Origin: JAAFIP01 sp043774625
GTDB taxonomy: Bacteria > Pseudomonadota > Gammaproteobacteria > Burkholderiales > Burkholderiaceae_C
Assembly: GCA_043774625.1 (NCBI GenBank)
Contig: JAYVTG010000063.1
Coordinates: 1-18,920, forward strand
DNA: 18,920 bases
Direction of reading: 5' to 3'
The notes under the pieces are model-generated. The model was not told the origin of the DNA. It saw only the letters and a list, made by a program, of their open reading frames with translations, and searched no databases. Below, piece after piece: positions 1-6,876 of the stretch (position 1 is its first letter; each line of letters begins with the position of its first letter). The position numbers were made by a program, and so were the translations under genes.

Positions 1-1
1 G

Positions 2-118
2 CGCGCGTTGTCAATGGTTGAGCTCTACAAGACGCAGTTCGCGCGTGATTTCCAAAAACATTTTGCAGCGCATACCCCGAGCGCGGCGCTCGCCCACCAG
101 CTGTGCGTACCCCTGTGA
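2..118 (+). CDS. 3' end of an unidentified gene cut by the window edge
   Basis: Frame 2 is open from the window edge to a TGA at 116-118, giving 38 codons. Third positions are strongly G/C-biased, as expected for real genes in this DNA, and the peptide (ending AHQLCVPL) has a natural amphipathic composition with a helix-like stretch VELYKTQFARDFQKHF. The competing frame that runs on into mofA is Arg/Pro/Lys-rich and looks non-coding here. I cannot assign a family from 38 residues. It is probably the C-terminus of a same-strand upstream gene, ending about 250 nt before mofA. Confidence 0.45.
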   Translation, partial: RALSMVELYKTQFARDFQKHFAAHTPSAALAHQLCVPL

Positions 119-368
119 GCGACACAAACCCACCAAATCGGCCCATATCCCTGACCCGACGCATCAAAACACCGCCAAAAAGCTCCCAAATCACCAGGAT
201 TTGCCGCCGCCACCCCCCAAAAAACGCAAATTACGTGTACGACCCCACCCCAAAGGTAGGGTGGTTACCCATATTTTCAACTTACGCGTTTACTTACTAT
301 TAACCTACATTTTGGGAAATATTCACAAAATACCAATCCGAAAACTTACAAGTCCAAAAGGAGTCCAC
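119..368 (+). promoter_or_regulatory. Leader and presumed promoter region of the mof operon
   Basis: This is the only sizeable gap before the five-gene operon, so its promoter should lie here. The first half is C-rich and the second half AT-rich, with TACTAT at 295-300 as a possible -10 element and TTTTCA at 274-279 as a poor -35 with a short 15-nt spacer. Inverted repeats visible are CAAATC/GATTTG (187-192 and 198-203), CCACCC/GGGTGG (245-250 and 259-264, 8-nt loop) and ATTTTG/CAAAAT (309-314 and 326-331). AAAAGGAG at 356-363, 5 nt before ATG 369, is a strong ribosome binding site. No known operator (for example a CueR box) could be recognised. Promoter placement is inference. Confidence 0.35.
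245..264. repeat. 6-bp inverted repeat in the mof leader
   Basis: CCACCC (245-250) and GGGTGG (259-264) are exact reverse complements separated by 8 nt. They sit about 30 nt upstream of a candidate -10 hexamer (295-300), where an operator or a regulator-binding dyad could be expected. The arm is short, so chance is a realistic alternative. Confidence 0.3.
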
Positions 369-3300
369 ATGAAAAATTACAAAAAAACGACAACTCAGCA
401 TACCCTGAGCCCTGTTTTTCGCGCCTGCATGACGCTCACCGTCGTCATGGGCGGCATTGTCAGTCAAAGCGCCTTCGCGGGTGCGGGTTGGGGCGACAGC
501 AATGGACCCAATGCAGGCCCGATTCGGGTGCCCACGTACTACGCGGGCTCACCTTCGGGCAAACGGGCCAACATTCCCACAGACAGCACAGCTGGGCCAG
601 CGGCCAACAACAACGGCGGCAACACTGGCGCTGCCCTGCGCAAATTTGTAGACCCTCTACCCGGTTTTGGCGCCAGCACCAACAAACTGACCGACGGCGT
701 AACCAGCAAATACATTCCGATTGCCCAACCCGAAAAATGGGTGGACGGCAACGGCCTGACGACCAATGATGACTACTACGAGATTGCCGCCGTCGAATAC
801 ACCGAAAAGCTGCACTCTGACCTGAAAAAACCCACCACCCTGCGCGGCTATGTGCAACTGGTGACCCCTGGGCTGACCGCGAAAGGCGTGGTTGGCACGC
901 CCTTTGTCACCCTGGACGGCCAAACAATTCAAGTGGTGGACGTACCACACTACCTGGGCCCCGTCATCAACGCCACCAAAGGCGTGCCTACTCGCCTGAA
1001 GTTTGTCAACATGCTGCCCGTGGGCCGCTTGAATGGCGCAACCCGCAACGGCGACTTATTCATTCCGGTGGACGAAACACTGGCCGGTTCTGGCTACGGC
1101 CCAGACGGTTTGTTCCGCTACACACAAAACCGCGCCAACGTACACTTGCACGGCGGCGACAACCCCTGGATCAGCGACGGTGCCCCGCACACCTGGATTA
1201 CGCCCGCTGGTGAGGCTAACCCCGCCTTGGCTGGCAGCCTGGCGCAGCAAGGTGCCGACGCGGCCACCTACCTGCGCGGCGTGTCTGCCAAAAACGTGCC
1301 CGACATGCCCAACCCAGGCCCCGGCGCGCAAACCTATTACTTTCCCAACGGGCAAACCGCCCGCATGATGTGGTACCACGACCACACATTGGGCCTGACG
1401 CGCCTGAACGTGTACGCGGGCATGGTGGCTCCCTATATTTTGAAAGACGCTACCGAAGATGCGCTGATTACGGCTGGCGTGCTGCCAGACGCCAGCGCCA
1501 CCATTCCGCTCATCATTCAAGACAAAACTTTTGTACCAGACGACATTGCCTTGCAAGACGCTAAATGGAACAAGGATGTAGCAGGTGCAGACGTTGCTTT
1601 GTGGGGCACCCCAGGCGACCTGTGGTTCCCCCACGTGTATGAATTTAACCAAGACCCCAACAACGGCCTGGACGGTACCAGCCCTCCTGGCCGCTGGGAC
1701 TGGGGCCCCTACTTCTGGCCTGTCTTTCCAGCGCTGTACAACGTGCCGACCGGTGCGGTGGGCGACGTAACGACCACGCCCGAAGCTTTTATGGACACGC
1801 CCCTGGTCAACGGTGTGGCGTATCCCAAGCTAGACGTAGAGGCCAAGCCGTACCGCTTCAAGATTTTGAACGCGTCAAACGACCGCTTTTTGAACCTGGG
1901 TTTGTATGTGGCTGACTCCGCAGTTTCCACCATCAATGTCACCACTGGCGGTTTGGGCTACGTCTCGCCCGTCGTCACCATTACTGCCGCCACCGGCGAC
2001 ACCGGCAGCGGTGCCAGCGCCACAGCCATTGTGCAAACCGGTGTAGTCATAGGCGTACGCGTTGACAACGCTGGCACCGGCTACAACCTGCCACCCACCA
2101 TTACCATCACCGAAGGCACCAACGCCAGTGCCGTAGCAGTCGCCACCGTGGCCCTGAACACCGAAGTGAAGATGGTGCCCGCAGCCCCCATAGCATCGCA
2201 AAGCCTGCCTGCTTGCGCTACCGATGCCAAGGGCGTCGATATTGCCGCACCTTACGCACCAGCCTGCTGGCCTGCCACTTGGCCAGCTGACGGCCGCGAT
2301 GGCGGCGTGCCAGACCCGGCCCAAGCAGGCCCCAAGCTGTACCAGATTGGTAACGAAACTGGTTTGCTGCCCCAGGTTGCAGAAATTGCTTCTACCCCCA
2401 TGGGCTATGAATTCAACCGTCGCAGTATCACCGTGCTTAACGCATTTACCTATGGCTTGTTCATGGGTACGGCCGAGCGTGCTGACGTGGTTGTAGACTT
2501 TTCTCAGTTCGCTGGCAAAACCCTGATTCTGTACAACGATTCACCCGCCCCGGTGCCCGCGTTTGACCCACGCATTGACTACTACACCGGCAGCCCCGAC
2601 CAAACGGGCGCTGGCGGCAACGAAGGCACCAATGCAGGCTTTGGCCCCAACACCCGCACCATCATGCAGATCAAGGTCAGCGCCACGGGTACACCCGTGC
2701 CGCTGAATGCGGCTGCGCTTACTGCCGCCATTCCCGCAGCCTATGCTGCATCTGGCAAAGAGCCACCCATCGTGGCGCAATCGGCTTACAACGCTGCCTT
2801 TAACGCCACCTGGAGCGATGCTCCCAAGCCAGATGGCACCAAGGCTTATGCGAATATTTTCACAGGGTCACAGCAAGAGCCTATTTTCAAGTTCACACCG
2901 GGTGATGGCAGTGCAGGGGTCACCATTAATGTGGTTGACGGCGGTAGCGGCTACACCGTTGCGCCCGCAGTAACTTTCACCGGCACCGGCACGGGTGCCG
3001 CTGGTGTGGCTACCCTCAGAATGTCCAATGTCACCATCCTCAGTGGCGGCTCTGGCTATCAAGTCGCGCCAACGGTTACTTTTGCTGCCCCGCCTGTCGG
3101 TCTAGGCGATCCAGCCACTGGACATGCCACACTCAAAGTTGGCACCATTGCTGTCACGAACGGTGGTAGTGGGTACTTGGCAGCCACCCCGCCAACCGTA
3201 TTGTTCTCTGACCCCAGCACACCGGCACCTGCTGGCCGCAAAGCCACTGGCGTTGCCATAGTCAATGCCAGTGGCGCAGTAACGGGTATCACCATCACCG

Positions 3301-6074
3301 ACGCTGGCGCGGGTTACAGCGTACGCCCGAACATTCTTGTTGCAGCGCCCACAAGCGGTACGCGCGCCACGGCCGTAGTCAACGCCCAGGTTGCTGGCAT
3401 CACGCTCACCTCGCCCAACCCCAACCGTCCTAATCTGGCGGGTGGCTCTGGCTATGCCAGCTTTGCTGCCAATGCCGTTACCATTGCTGCCCCCCCAGCA
3501 GGTGGCACCCGGGCCACAGCCAGCGTGACTGGTGCAGTGGCTGCTATCAATATTACTAACCACGGCACGGGTTACACCAGCCCATTTACTGTGGCTGTAA
3601 CTGGAAATGCCAGCGTAGCGGTGTCCACCAACGGTGCCCTGGCTCCCAAGAACAAGGCCATTCAGGAATTGTTTGACCCCACCTATGGCCGCATGAACGC
3701 TACGCTGGGTGTAGAACTGCCATTTACCAGTGCATTGACACAGACCACGATCCCATTGGGTTACATCGACCCACCTACCGAAGCACTGAATGATGGCGAG
3801 ACCACACTGTGGAAGATTACCCACAACGGCGTAGACGTACACCCCGTGCACTTTCACCTGGTGAACGTGCAGCTGATCAACCGCATTGGTTGGGACGGCA
3901 CGGTCAAACCACCCATGCCCAACGAACTGGGCTGGAAAGAGACCGTCAAGATGAACCCGCTGGAAGATATTGTGGTGGCCATGCGCGCCAAAAAACCAGT
4001 ACTGCCGGGCTTTGGTTTGCCCAACAGCATTCGCCCCATGGACCCTTCCCAGCCACTGGGGGTGCCTTACGGCTTTACGCAAGTCAACCCGCTCACAGGT
4101 AACCCGGCAACCGTATTGAACGCCATGCAAGACTATGGCTGGGAATACGTGTGGCACTGTCACATTCTGGGCCACGAAGAAAACGACTTCATGCGTCCGA
4201 TTATTTTCAATGCCAACGAAGCCATCCCGACTGCACCAAGCAATTTGACTGCTGCAACGGGTGGTGGGGGCAACTTCTTGCAATGGACAGATAACGCCAC
4301 CACCGAATATCAGTACACCGTCTCGCGTGCACCATTGGATCTAAACAACATTATTGCAGGCCCTTATGTGGACATCACTGCTAACAATCCATTACTGGCT
4401 AACGCGAACAAGTACTTTGACCTTGGTTTAGGGGTAGGTTTCAGCTACAAAGTAGCAGCAGTGGGAGCTGCGGGTACTACCGAGTCTGTAGCAGCAAATA
4501 TCAATAATATAGTGACCGTGCCCACTGCGCCAGCCAATTTGCTTGCAACGGCTGGCGCCTCAAGCATCTCGCTGCAATGGACGGACGCTTCCAATAACGA
4601 ACTGGGTTTTCTGTTGGAGCGTAGCCCCACAGGCGCAAACATCTGGACAACTGTTGGCACCAATGTAGTGATTGCAGGTAGCTTGCACTACAGCGTTGCG
4701 GCAAACACCGCTGCGTTTATCGACGCTGGCCTTACCCAGAATACAGCGTATGACTATCGCATCAGCTCCGTCAATTCTGCGGGTGCAAGCTCTGCCGCAG
4801 TCACATCTGCGACGACATTGTTCGCCGCAGCCCCCGCCGTCATTGGCCTGATTGCGGCTCCTTCGACACCGGTTCCCACTGTGCCGCAGGCGGCCTATCC
4901 AGTCATATTGAATTGGACAGCACCCGCAGCCGGAAGCTTTATCACTGGTTTCGTCGTAACCCGAACCGGTGGCGGCGCGCCTGTGACGGTACCGCTAGCT
5001 GCCAATGCCACCAGCTACGCAGATGCAAGCGCCCAGCAGGCCACCGCCTACACCTACACGGTGAACGCAGTGAACGGGGTCAATAACGGTGTCACAAACG
5101 CCGGGCCTACCGCTACCGCAGCGCTGACCACACCCTATGCGCTGGCACCTGCCATCGCCGGTTTGAGCGGATCGTCCACTGGCCTGAACCAGATCACCTT
5201 GAATTGGAACCTTGCCACAACACCGGTAACGAGTTATGTAGTGAACCGCTGCGTAGAAACAGTGCTTAACGTTAATTGCACGGCTGCTAATTCTGTATGG
5301 GTCGCACTGGCACCGCAAACCAGCTTGAGTACCTATATTGACAATGCCGTAGCTCCCAACACTGCGTATGCGTATCGGATCAACTCTGTCAACGGTGTGG
5401 GTGCAGGTGCAACTACAGGGGCAGTGTCTTCCCTGGGTGTAGCTGATTTGACGGTAAGTTCTCCAACTGGGTTGACTGCCATACCAACGTCGTCAACCCG
5501 CGTTGTACTCACCTGGACAGACGTTTCTACCAATGAGTCAGGCTACACCATAGAGCGATCTACAGATGGCGTGACATTTACACAAATTGGTGTAACCGGT
5601 GCAGGCACAGGTGTAAGAACCTTCAACGACAACAATGGCACGGTGTTTAACACTGTGACGAATACCCTGGTTGCAGGCACTACCTACACCTACCGTGTTC
5701 GCGCACAAAACACCACACGCGCCGTTACCACCTATTCCGCCTACTCCAACGCGGCTACAGCCAGCTTTACCTTACCAGCGGCACCAACGGTAGTGGCCGC
5801 CGTGCAGGGCGCTGTGGGCAGTGGCCAGATCATCGTCAACTGGACTGATAACTCTAACAATGAGACTGGGTTTACAGTGCAGCGTAGCCTGCTTGCCGCT
5901 AACGGCTTGACCTGGGGTAACCCTGTCAATGCGGGTACGGTTGCAGCTGGAACTACGAGCTTTACCGACATCGGGCTAACCATCGGCAGAACTTACCGCT
6001 ATCAGGTTAGAGCCAACGGCGCTGTGGGCAACACCCTATTTGTAGGCCCTTCAAACGCTGTAGTAGCACCCTGA
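369..6074 (+). CDS. mofA: Giant exported multicopper oxidase with FN3 domains, MofA-like (putative manganese oxidase)
   Basis: This is a 1901-aa protein. ATG 369 is chosen because AAAAGGAG lies 5 nt upstream and a clear signal peptide follows (basic start, hydrophobic core about 20-32, cleavage after AFA, residue 37); the reading frame is open upstream to 18 but looks non-coding. Four copper motifs are visible: HLHG (H259, H261), WYHDH (H337, H339), HPVHFH (H1158, H1161, H1163) and HCHILGH (H1263, C1264, H1265, H1269), so a complete type 1 plus trinuclear centre is predicted. Flanking sequence resembles CotA/bilirubin-oxidase-type enzymes (LTRLNVYAGMVAPYI). The position aligned with the CotA axial Met is F1274. 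Domain 2 and the domain 2-3 junction carry GGxGY repeats (about 526-600 and 857-1085); about six fibronectin type III domains fill 1285-1901. Family knowledge: MofA of Leptothrix discophora is a large multicopper oxidase implicated in Mn(II) oxidation. The mofBC-like genes downstream support the name; the substrate is inferred, and another metal or phenol oxidase remains possible. Confidence 0.88.
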   Translation: MKNYKKTTTQHTLSPVFRACMTLTVVMGGIVSQSAFAGAGWGDSNGPNAGPIRVPTYYAGSPSGKRANIPTDSTAGPAANNNGGNTGAALRKFVDPLPGFGASTNKLTDGVTSKYIPIAQPEKWVDGNGLTTNDDYYEIAAVEYTEKLHSDLKKPTTLRGYVQLVTPGLTAKGVVGTPFVTLDGQTIQVVDVPHYLGPVINATKGVPTRLKFVNMLPVGRLNGATRNGDLFIPVDETLAGSGYGPDGLFRYTQNRANVHLHGGDNPWISDGAPHTWITPAGEANPALAGSLAQQGADAATYLRGVSAKNVPDMPNPGPGAQTYYFPNGQTARMMWYHDHTLGLTRLNVYAGMVAPYILKDATEDALITAGVLPDASATIPLIIQDKTFVPDDIALQDAKWNKDVAGADVALWGTPGDLWFPHVYEFNQDPNNGLDGTSPPGRWDWGPYFWPVFPALYNVPTGAVGDVTTTPEAFMDTPLVNGVAYPKLDVEAKPYRFKILNASNDRFLNLGLYVADSAVSTINVTTGGLGYVSPVVTITAATGDTGSGASATAIVQTGVVIGVRVDNAGTGYNLPPTITITEGTNASAVAVATVALNTEVKMVPAAPIASQSLPACATDAKGVDIAAPYAPACWPATWPADGRDGGVPDPAQAGPKLYQIGNETGLLPQVAEIASTPMGYEFNRRSITVLNAFTYGLFMGTAERADVVVDFSQFAGKTLILYNDSPAPVPAFDPRIDYYTGSPDQTGAGGNEGTNAGFGPNTRTIMQIKVSATGTPVPLNAAALTAAIPAAYAASGKEPPIVAQSAYNAAFNATWSDAPKPDGTKAYANIFTGSQQEPIFKFTPGDGSAGVTINVVDGGSGYTVAPAVTFTGTGTGAAGVATLRMSNVTILSGGSGYQVAPTVTFAAPPVGLGDPATGHATLKVGTIAVTNGGSGYLAATPPTVLFSDPSTPAPAGRKATGVAIVNASGAVTGITITDAGAGYSVRPNILVAAPTSGTRATAVVNAQVAGITLTSPNPNRPNLAGGSGYASFAANAVTIAAPPAGGTRATASVTGAVAAINITNHGTGYTSPFTVAVTGNASVAVSTNGALAPKNKAIQELFDPTYGRMNATLGVELPFTSALTQTTIPLGYIDPPTEALNDGETTLWKITHNGVDVHPVHFHLVNVQLINRIGWDGTVKPPMPNELGWKETVKMNPLEDIVVAMRAKKPVLPGFGLPNSIRPMDPSQPLGVPYGFTQVNPLTGNPATVLNAMQDYGWEYVWHCHILGHEENDFMRPIIFNANEAIPTAPSNLTAATGGGGNFLQWTDNATTEYQYTVSRAPLDLNNIIAGPYVDITANNPLLANANKYFDLGLGVGFSYKVAAVGAAGTTESVAANINNIVTVPTAPANLLATAGASSISLQWTDASNNELGFLLERSPTGANIWTTVGTNVVIAGSLHYSVAANTAAFIDAGLTQNTAYDYRISSVNSAGASSAAVTSATTLFAAAPAVIGLIAAPSTPVPTVPQAAYPVILNWTAPAAGSFITGFVVTRTGGGAPVTVPLAANATSYADASAQQATAYTYTVNAVNGVNNGVTNAGPTATAALTTPYALAPAIAGLSGSSTGLNQITLNWNLATTPVTSYVVNRCVETVLNVNCTAANSVWVALAPQTSLSTYIDNAVAPNTAYAYRINSVNGVGAGATTGAVSSLGVADLTVSSPTGLTAIPTSSTRVVLTWTDVSTNESGYTIERSTDGVTFTQIGVTGAGTGVRTFNDNNGTVFNTVTNTLVAGTTYTYRVRAQNTTRAVTTYSAYSNAATASFTLPAAPTVVAAVQGAVGSGQIIVNWTDNSNNETGFTVQRSLLAANGLTWGNPVNAGTVAAGTTSFTDIGLTIGRTYRYQVRANGAVGNTLFVGPSNAVVAP
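1944..2153 (+). repeat. GGxGY repeat pair inserted in cupredoxin domain 2 of MofA
   Basis: Two protein repeats with a G-x-GY core followed by P-x-(V/I)TI and an Ala/Thr-rich strand start at residues 527 (GGLGY) and 568 (AGTGY), spaced 41 aa. They interrupt a region that otherwise aligns with CotA-type oxidases: before it is YRFKILNASNDRFLNLGLY, after it is LYQIGNETGLLPQ. The insert is therefore a surface excursion within the fold rather than a linker between domains. Confidence 0.7.
2937..3620 (+). repeat. Array of six GGxGY repeats before cupredoxin domain 3 of MofA
   Basis: Six degenerate copies with a (G/A)G(S/A/T)GY core occur at residues 858, 893, 932, 979, 1025 and 1065, spaced 35-47 aa. 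Each is typically followed by x-P-(T/A)VTF and an Ala/Thr/Gly-rich segment. The array separates the end of cupredoxin domain 2 (RTIMQIKVSATG) from the start of domain 3 (about 1090 onward). DNA identity between copies is low, so the array is old or under diversifying drift. The function is unknown; a beta-rich surface or adhesive role is only a guess. Confidence 0.7.
4221..6071 (+). repeat. Six tandem fibronectin type III-like domains of MofA
   Basis: Roughly 100-aa units begin near residues 1285, 1384, 1487, 1593, 1696 and 1804. They share the FN3 pattern: a P-x-x-L start, a central Trp in LQWTD, LNWTA, LTWTD or VNWTD, then an (E/R)RS segment and a C-terminal YxYRVxAxN strand. Units 1, 2, 5 and 6 are the most similar to each other (WTD followed by an Asn-rich loop NNE/NES/NET). 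In exported bacterial enzymes FN3 tails usually act as spacers or as surface and polymer contacts. No catalytic residues lie here. Confidence 0.8.
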
Positions 6075-6106
6075 TTGAAATGATGACGACTAAGAGAGGT
6101 TCAAAA

Positions 6107-6847
6107 ATGAAACTACGACTTTTAACTGCGCTGCTATTAGCCAGCGGGCTATGTGTGGTCAATGGTGCTGCCTATGCGCAAGCAGCACCTGCTACAGCAT
6201 CAAAACCTGTAACGGATGAAACTACCGCCAGCAAGCTTAAAACCCGCAAGGAACTCATTAGCTACAGCATTGGCGTAACGACGGCTCGTAACCTGATTAA
6301 GGATGGTGTGGAGCTGGACGCTGACCTGGTAACCCAGGGCATTAAAGACGCGATGGCTGGTGGCAGACTGCAGGTGAATGAAAAAGAACTGCGCTCTGTC
6401 ATGAGTGGATTTTTAGGTGAAATGCGCCAAAAGATGGCATCTAACCGCAAAGAGGCCGAGCAAATCAACAAGAAAAAAGGCGACGAGTTTTTAGCCACCA
6501 ATAGCAAAAAAGAAGGCGTGGTTGTATTGCCAAACGGCCTGCAGTACCGCGTGCTCAAAGCAGGGTCTGGCGCCAAACCGAGTGACAGCGATACGGTGTT
6601 GACCAGTTACCGTGGCGCTTTGTTGACAGGTTTTGAATTTGACGGAACCGAAGAAGGTAAGCCCGCCACACTGAAGATGGGCAACCTGATCCCCGGCTGG
6701 AAAGAAGCGCTCAAACTCATGCCCACTGGTTCGCATTGGCAAATTTTTATTCCACCTAACCTGGCTTACGGCACGCGCGGCGTAGGCAGTGACATTGGCC
6801 CCAATGAAGTGCTGGTGTTTGATGTGACTCTGGTCGCAGTCAAGTAA
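6107..6847 (+). CDS. mofB: Exported FKBP-type peptidyl-prolyl cis-trans isomerase (MofB-like)
   Basis: A 246-aa FkpA/Mip-type isomerase. ATG 6107 is preferred over ATG 6080 and ATG 6083 because GAGAGG (6094-6099) precedes it at 7 nt and a clean signal peptide starts there (cleavage after AYA, residue 24). Residues about 38-115 form the helical FKBP N-terminal dimerisation-type domain, and 138-246 form the FKBP catalytic domain with the conserved FD (178-179), IPGW (195-198), AYG (Y221) and LVFDV (F238) pocket residues. It should catalyse proline isomerisation in the periplasm. It lies 32 nt after mofA, and Pro-rich MofA is an obvious folding client; that partnership is inferred. From memory, mofB downstream of Leptothrix mofA also encodes an FKBP-type isomerase. 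Confidence 0.9.
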   Translation: MKLRLLTALLLASGLCVVNGAAYAQAAPATASKPVTDETTASKLKTRKELISYSIGVTTARNLIKDGVELDADLVTQGIKDAMAGGRLQVNEKELRSVMSGFLGEMRQKMASNRKEAEQINKKKGDEFLATNSKKEGVVVLPNGLQYRVLKAGSGAKPSDSDTVLTSYRGALLTGFEFDGTEEGKPATLKMGNLIPGWKEALKLMPTGSHWQIFIPPNLAYGTRGVGSDIGPNEVLVFDVTLVAVK

Positions 6848-6876
6848 CGGGTTGAAGTAACGCTGCTGTGCTAATC

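Noticed and set aside
187..203. CAAATC/GATTTG hairpin as a terminator of the upstream gene
   Set aside because: The stem is only 6 bp, AT-rich and not followed by a T-run, so there is no support for termination.
18..368. N-terminal extension of the multicopper oxidase frame by 117 codons
   Set aside because: The extension is Arg/Pro/Lys-rich with no ribosome binding site, overlaps the end of a better-looking frame-2 coding tail, and lies before a strong ribosome binding site and signal peptide at 369.
1944..3620. DNA-level tandem repeat or recombination hot spot in mofA
   Set aside because: The repeat is visible only in protein sequence; unit lengths vary (35-47 aa) and nucleotide identity between copies is low.
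3102..4283. 393-aa open frame on the minus strand inside mofA
   Set aside because: It lies fully antisense to the conserved third cupredoxin domain and repeats; the composition (His/Gly/Cys/Arg-rich) is that of a shadow frame of GC-rich coding DNA.
6080..6106. Earlier start codons (ATG 6080, ATG 6083) for mofB
   Set aside because: They would put charged residues MMTTKRGSK before the signal peptide and lack a ribosome binding site, whereas ATG 6107 has GAGAGG at good spacing.
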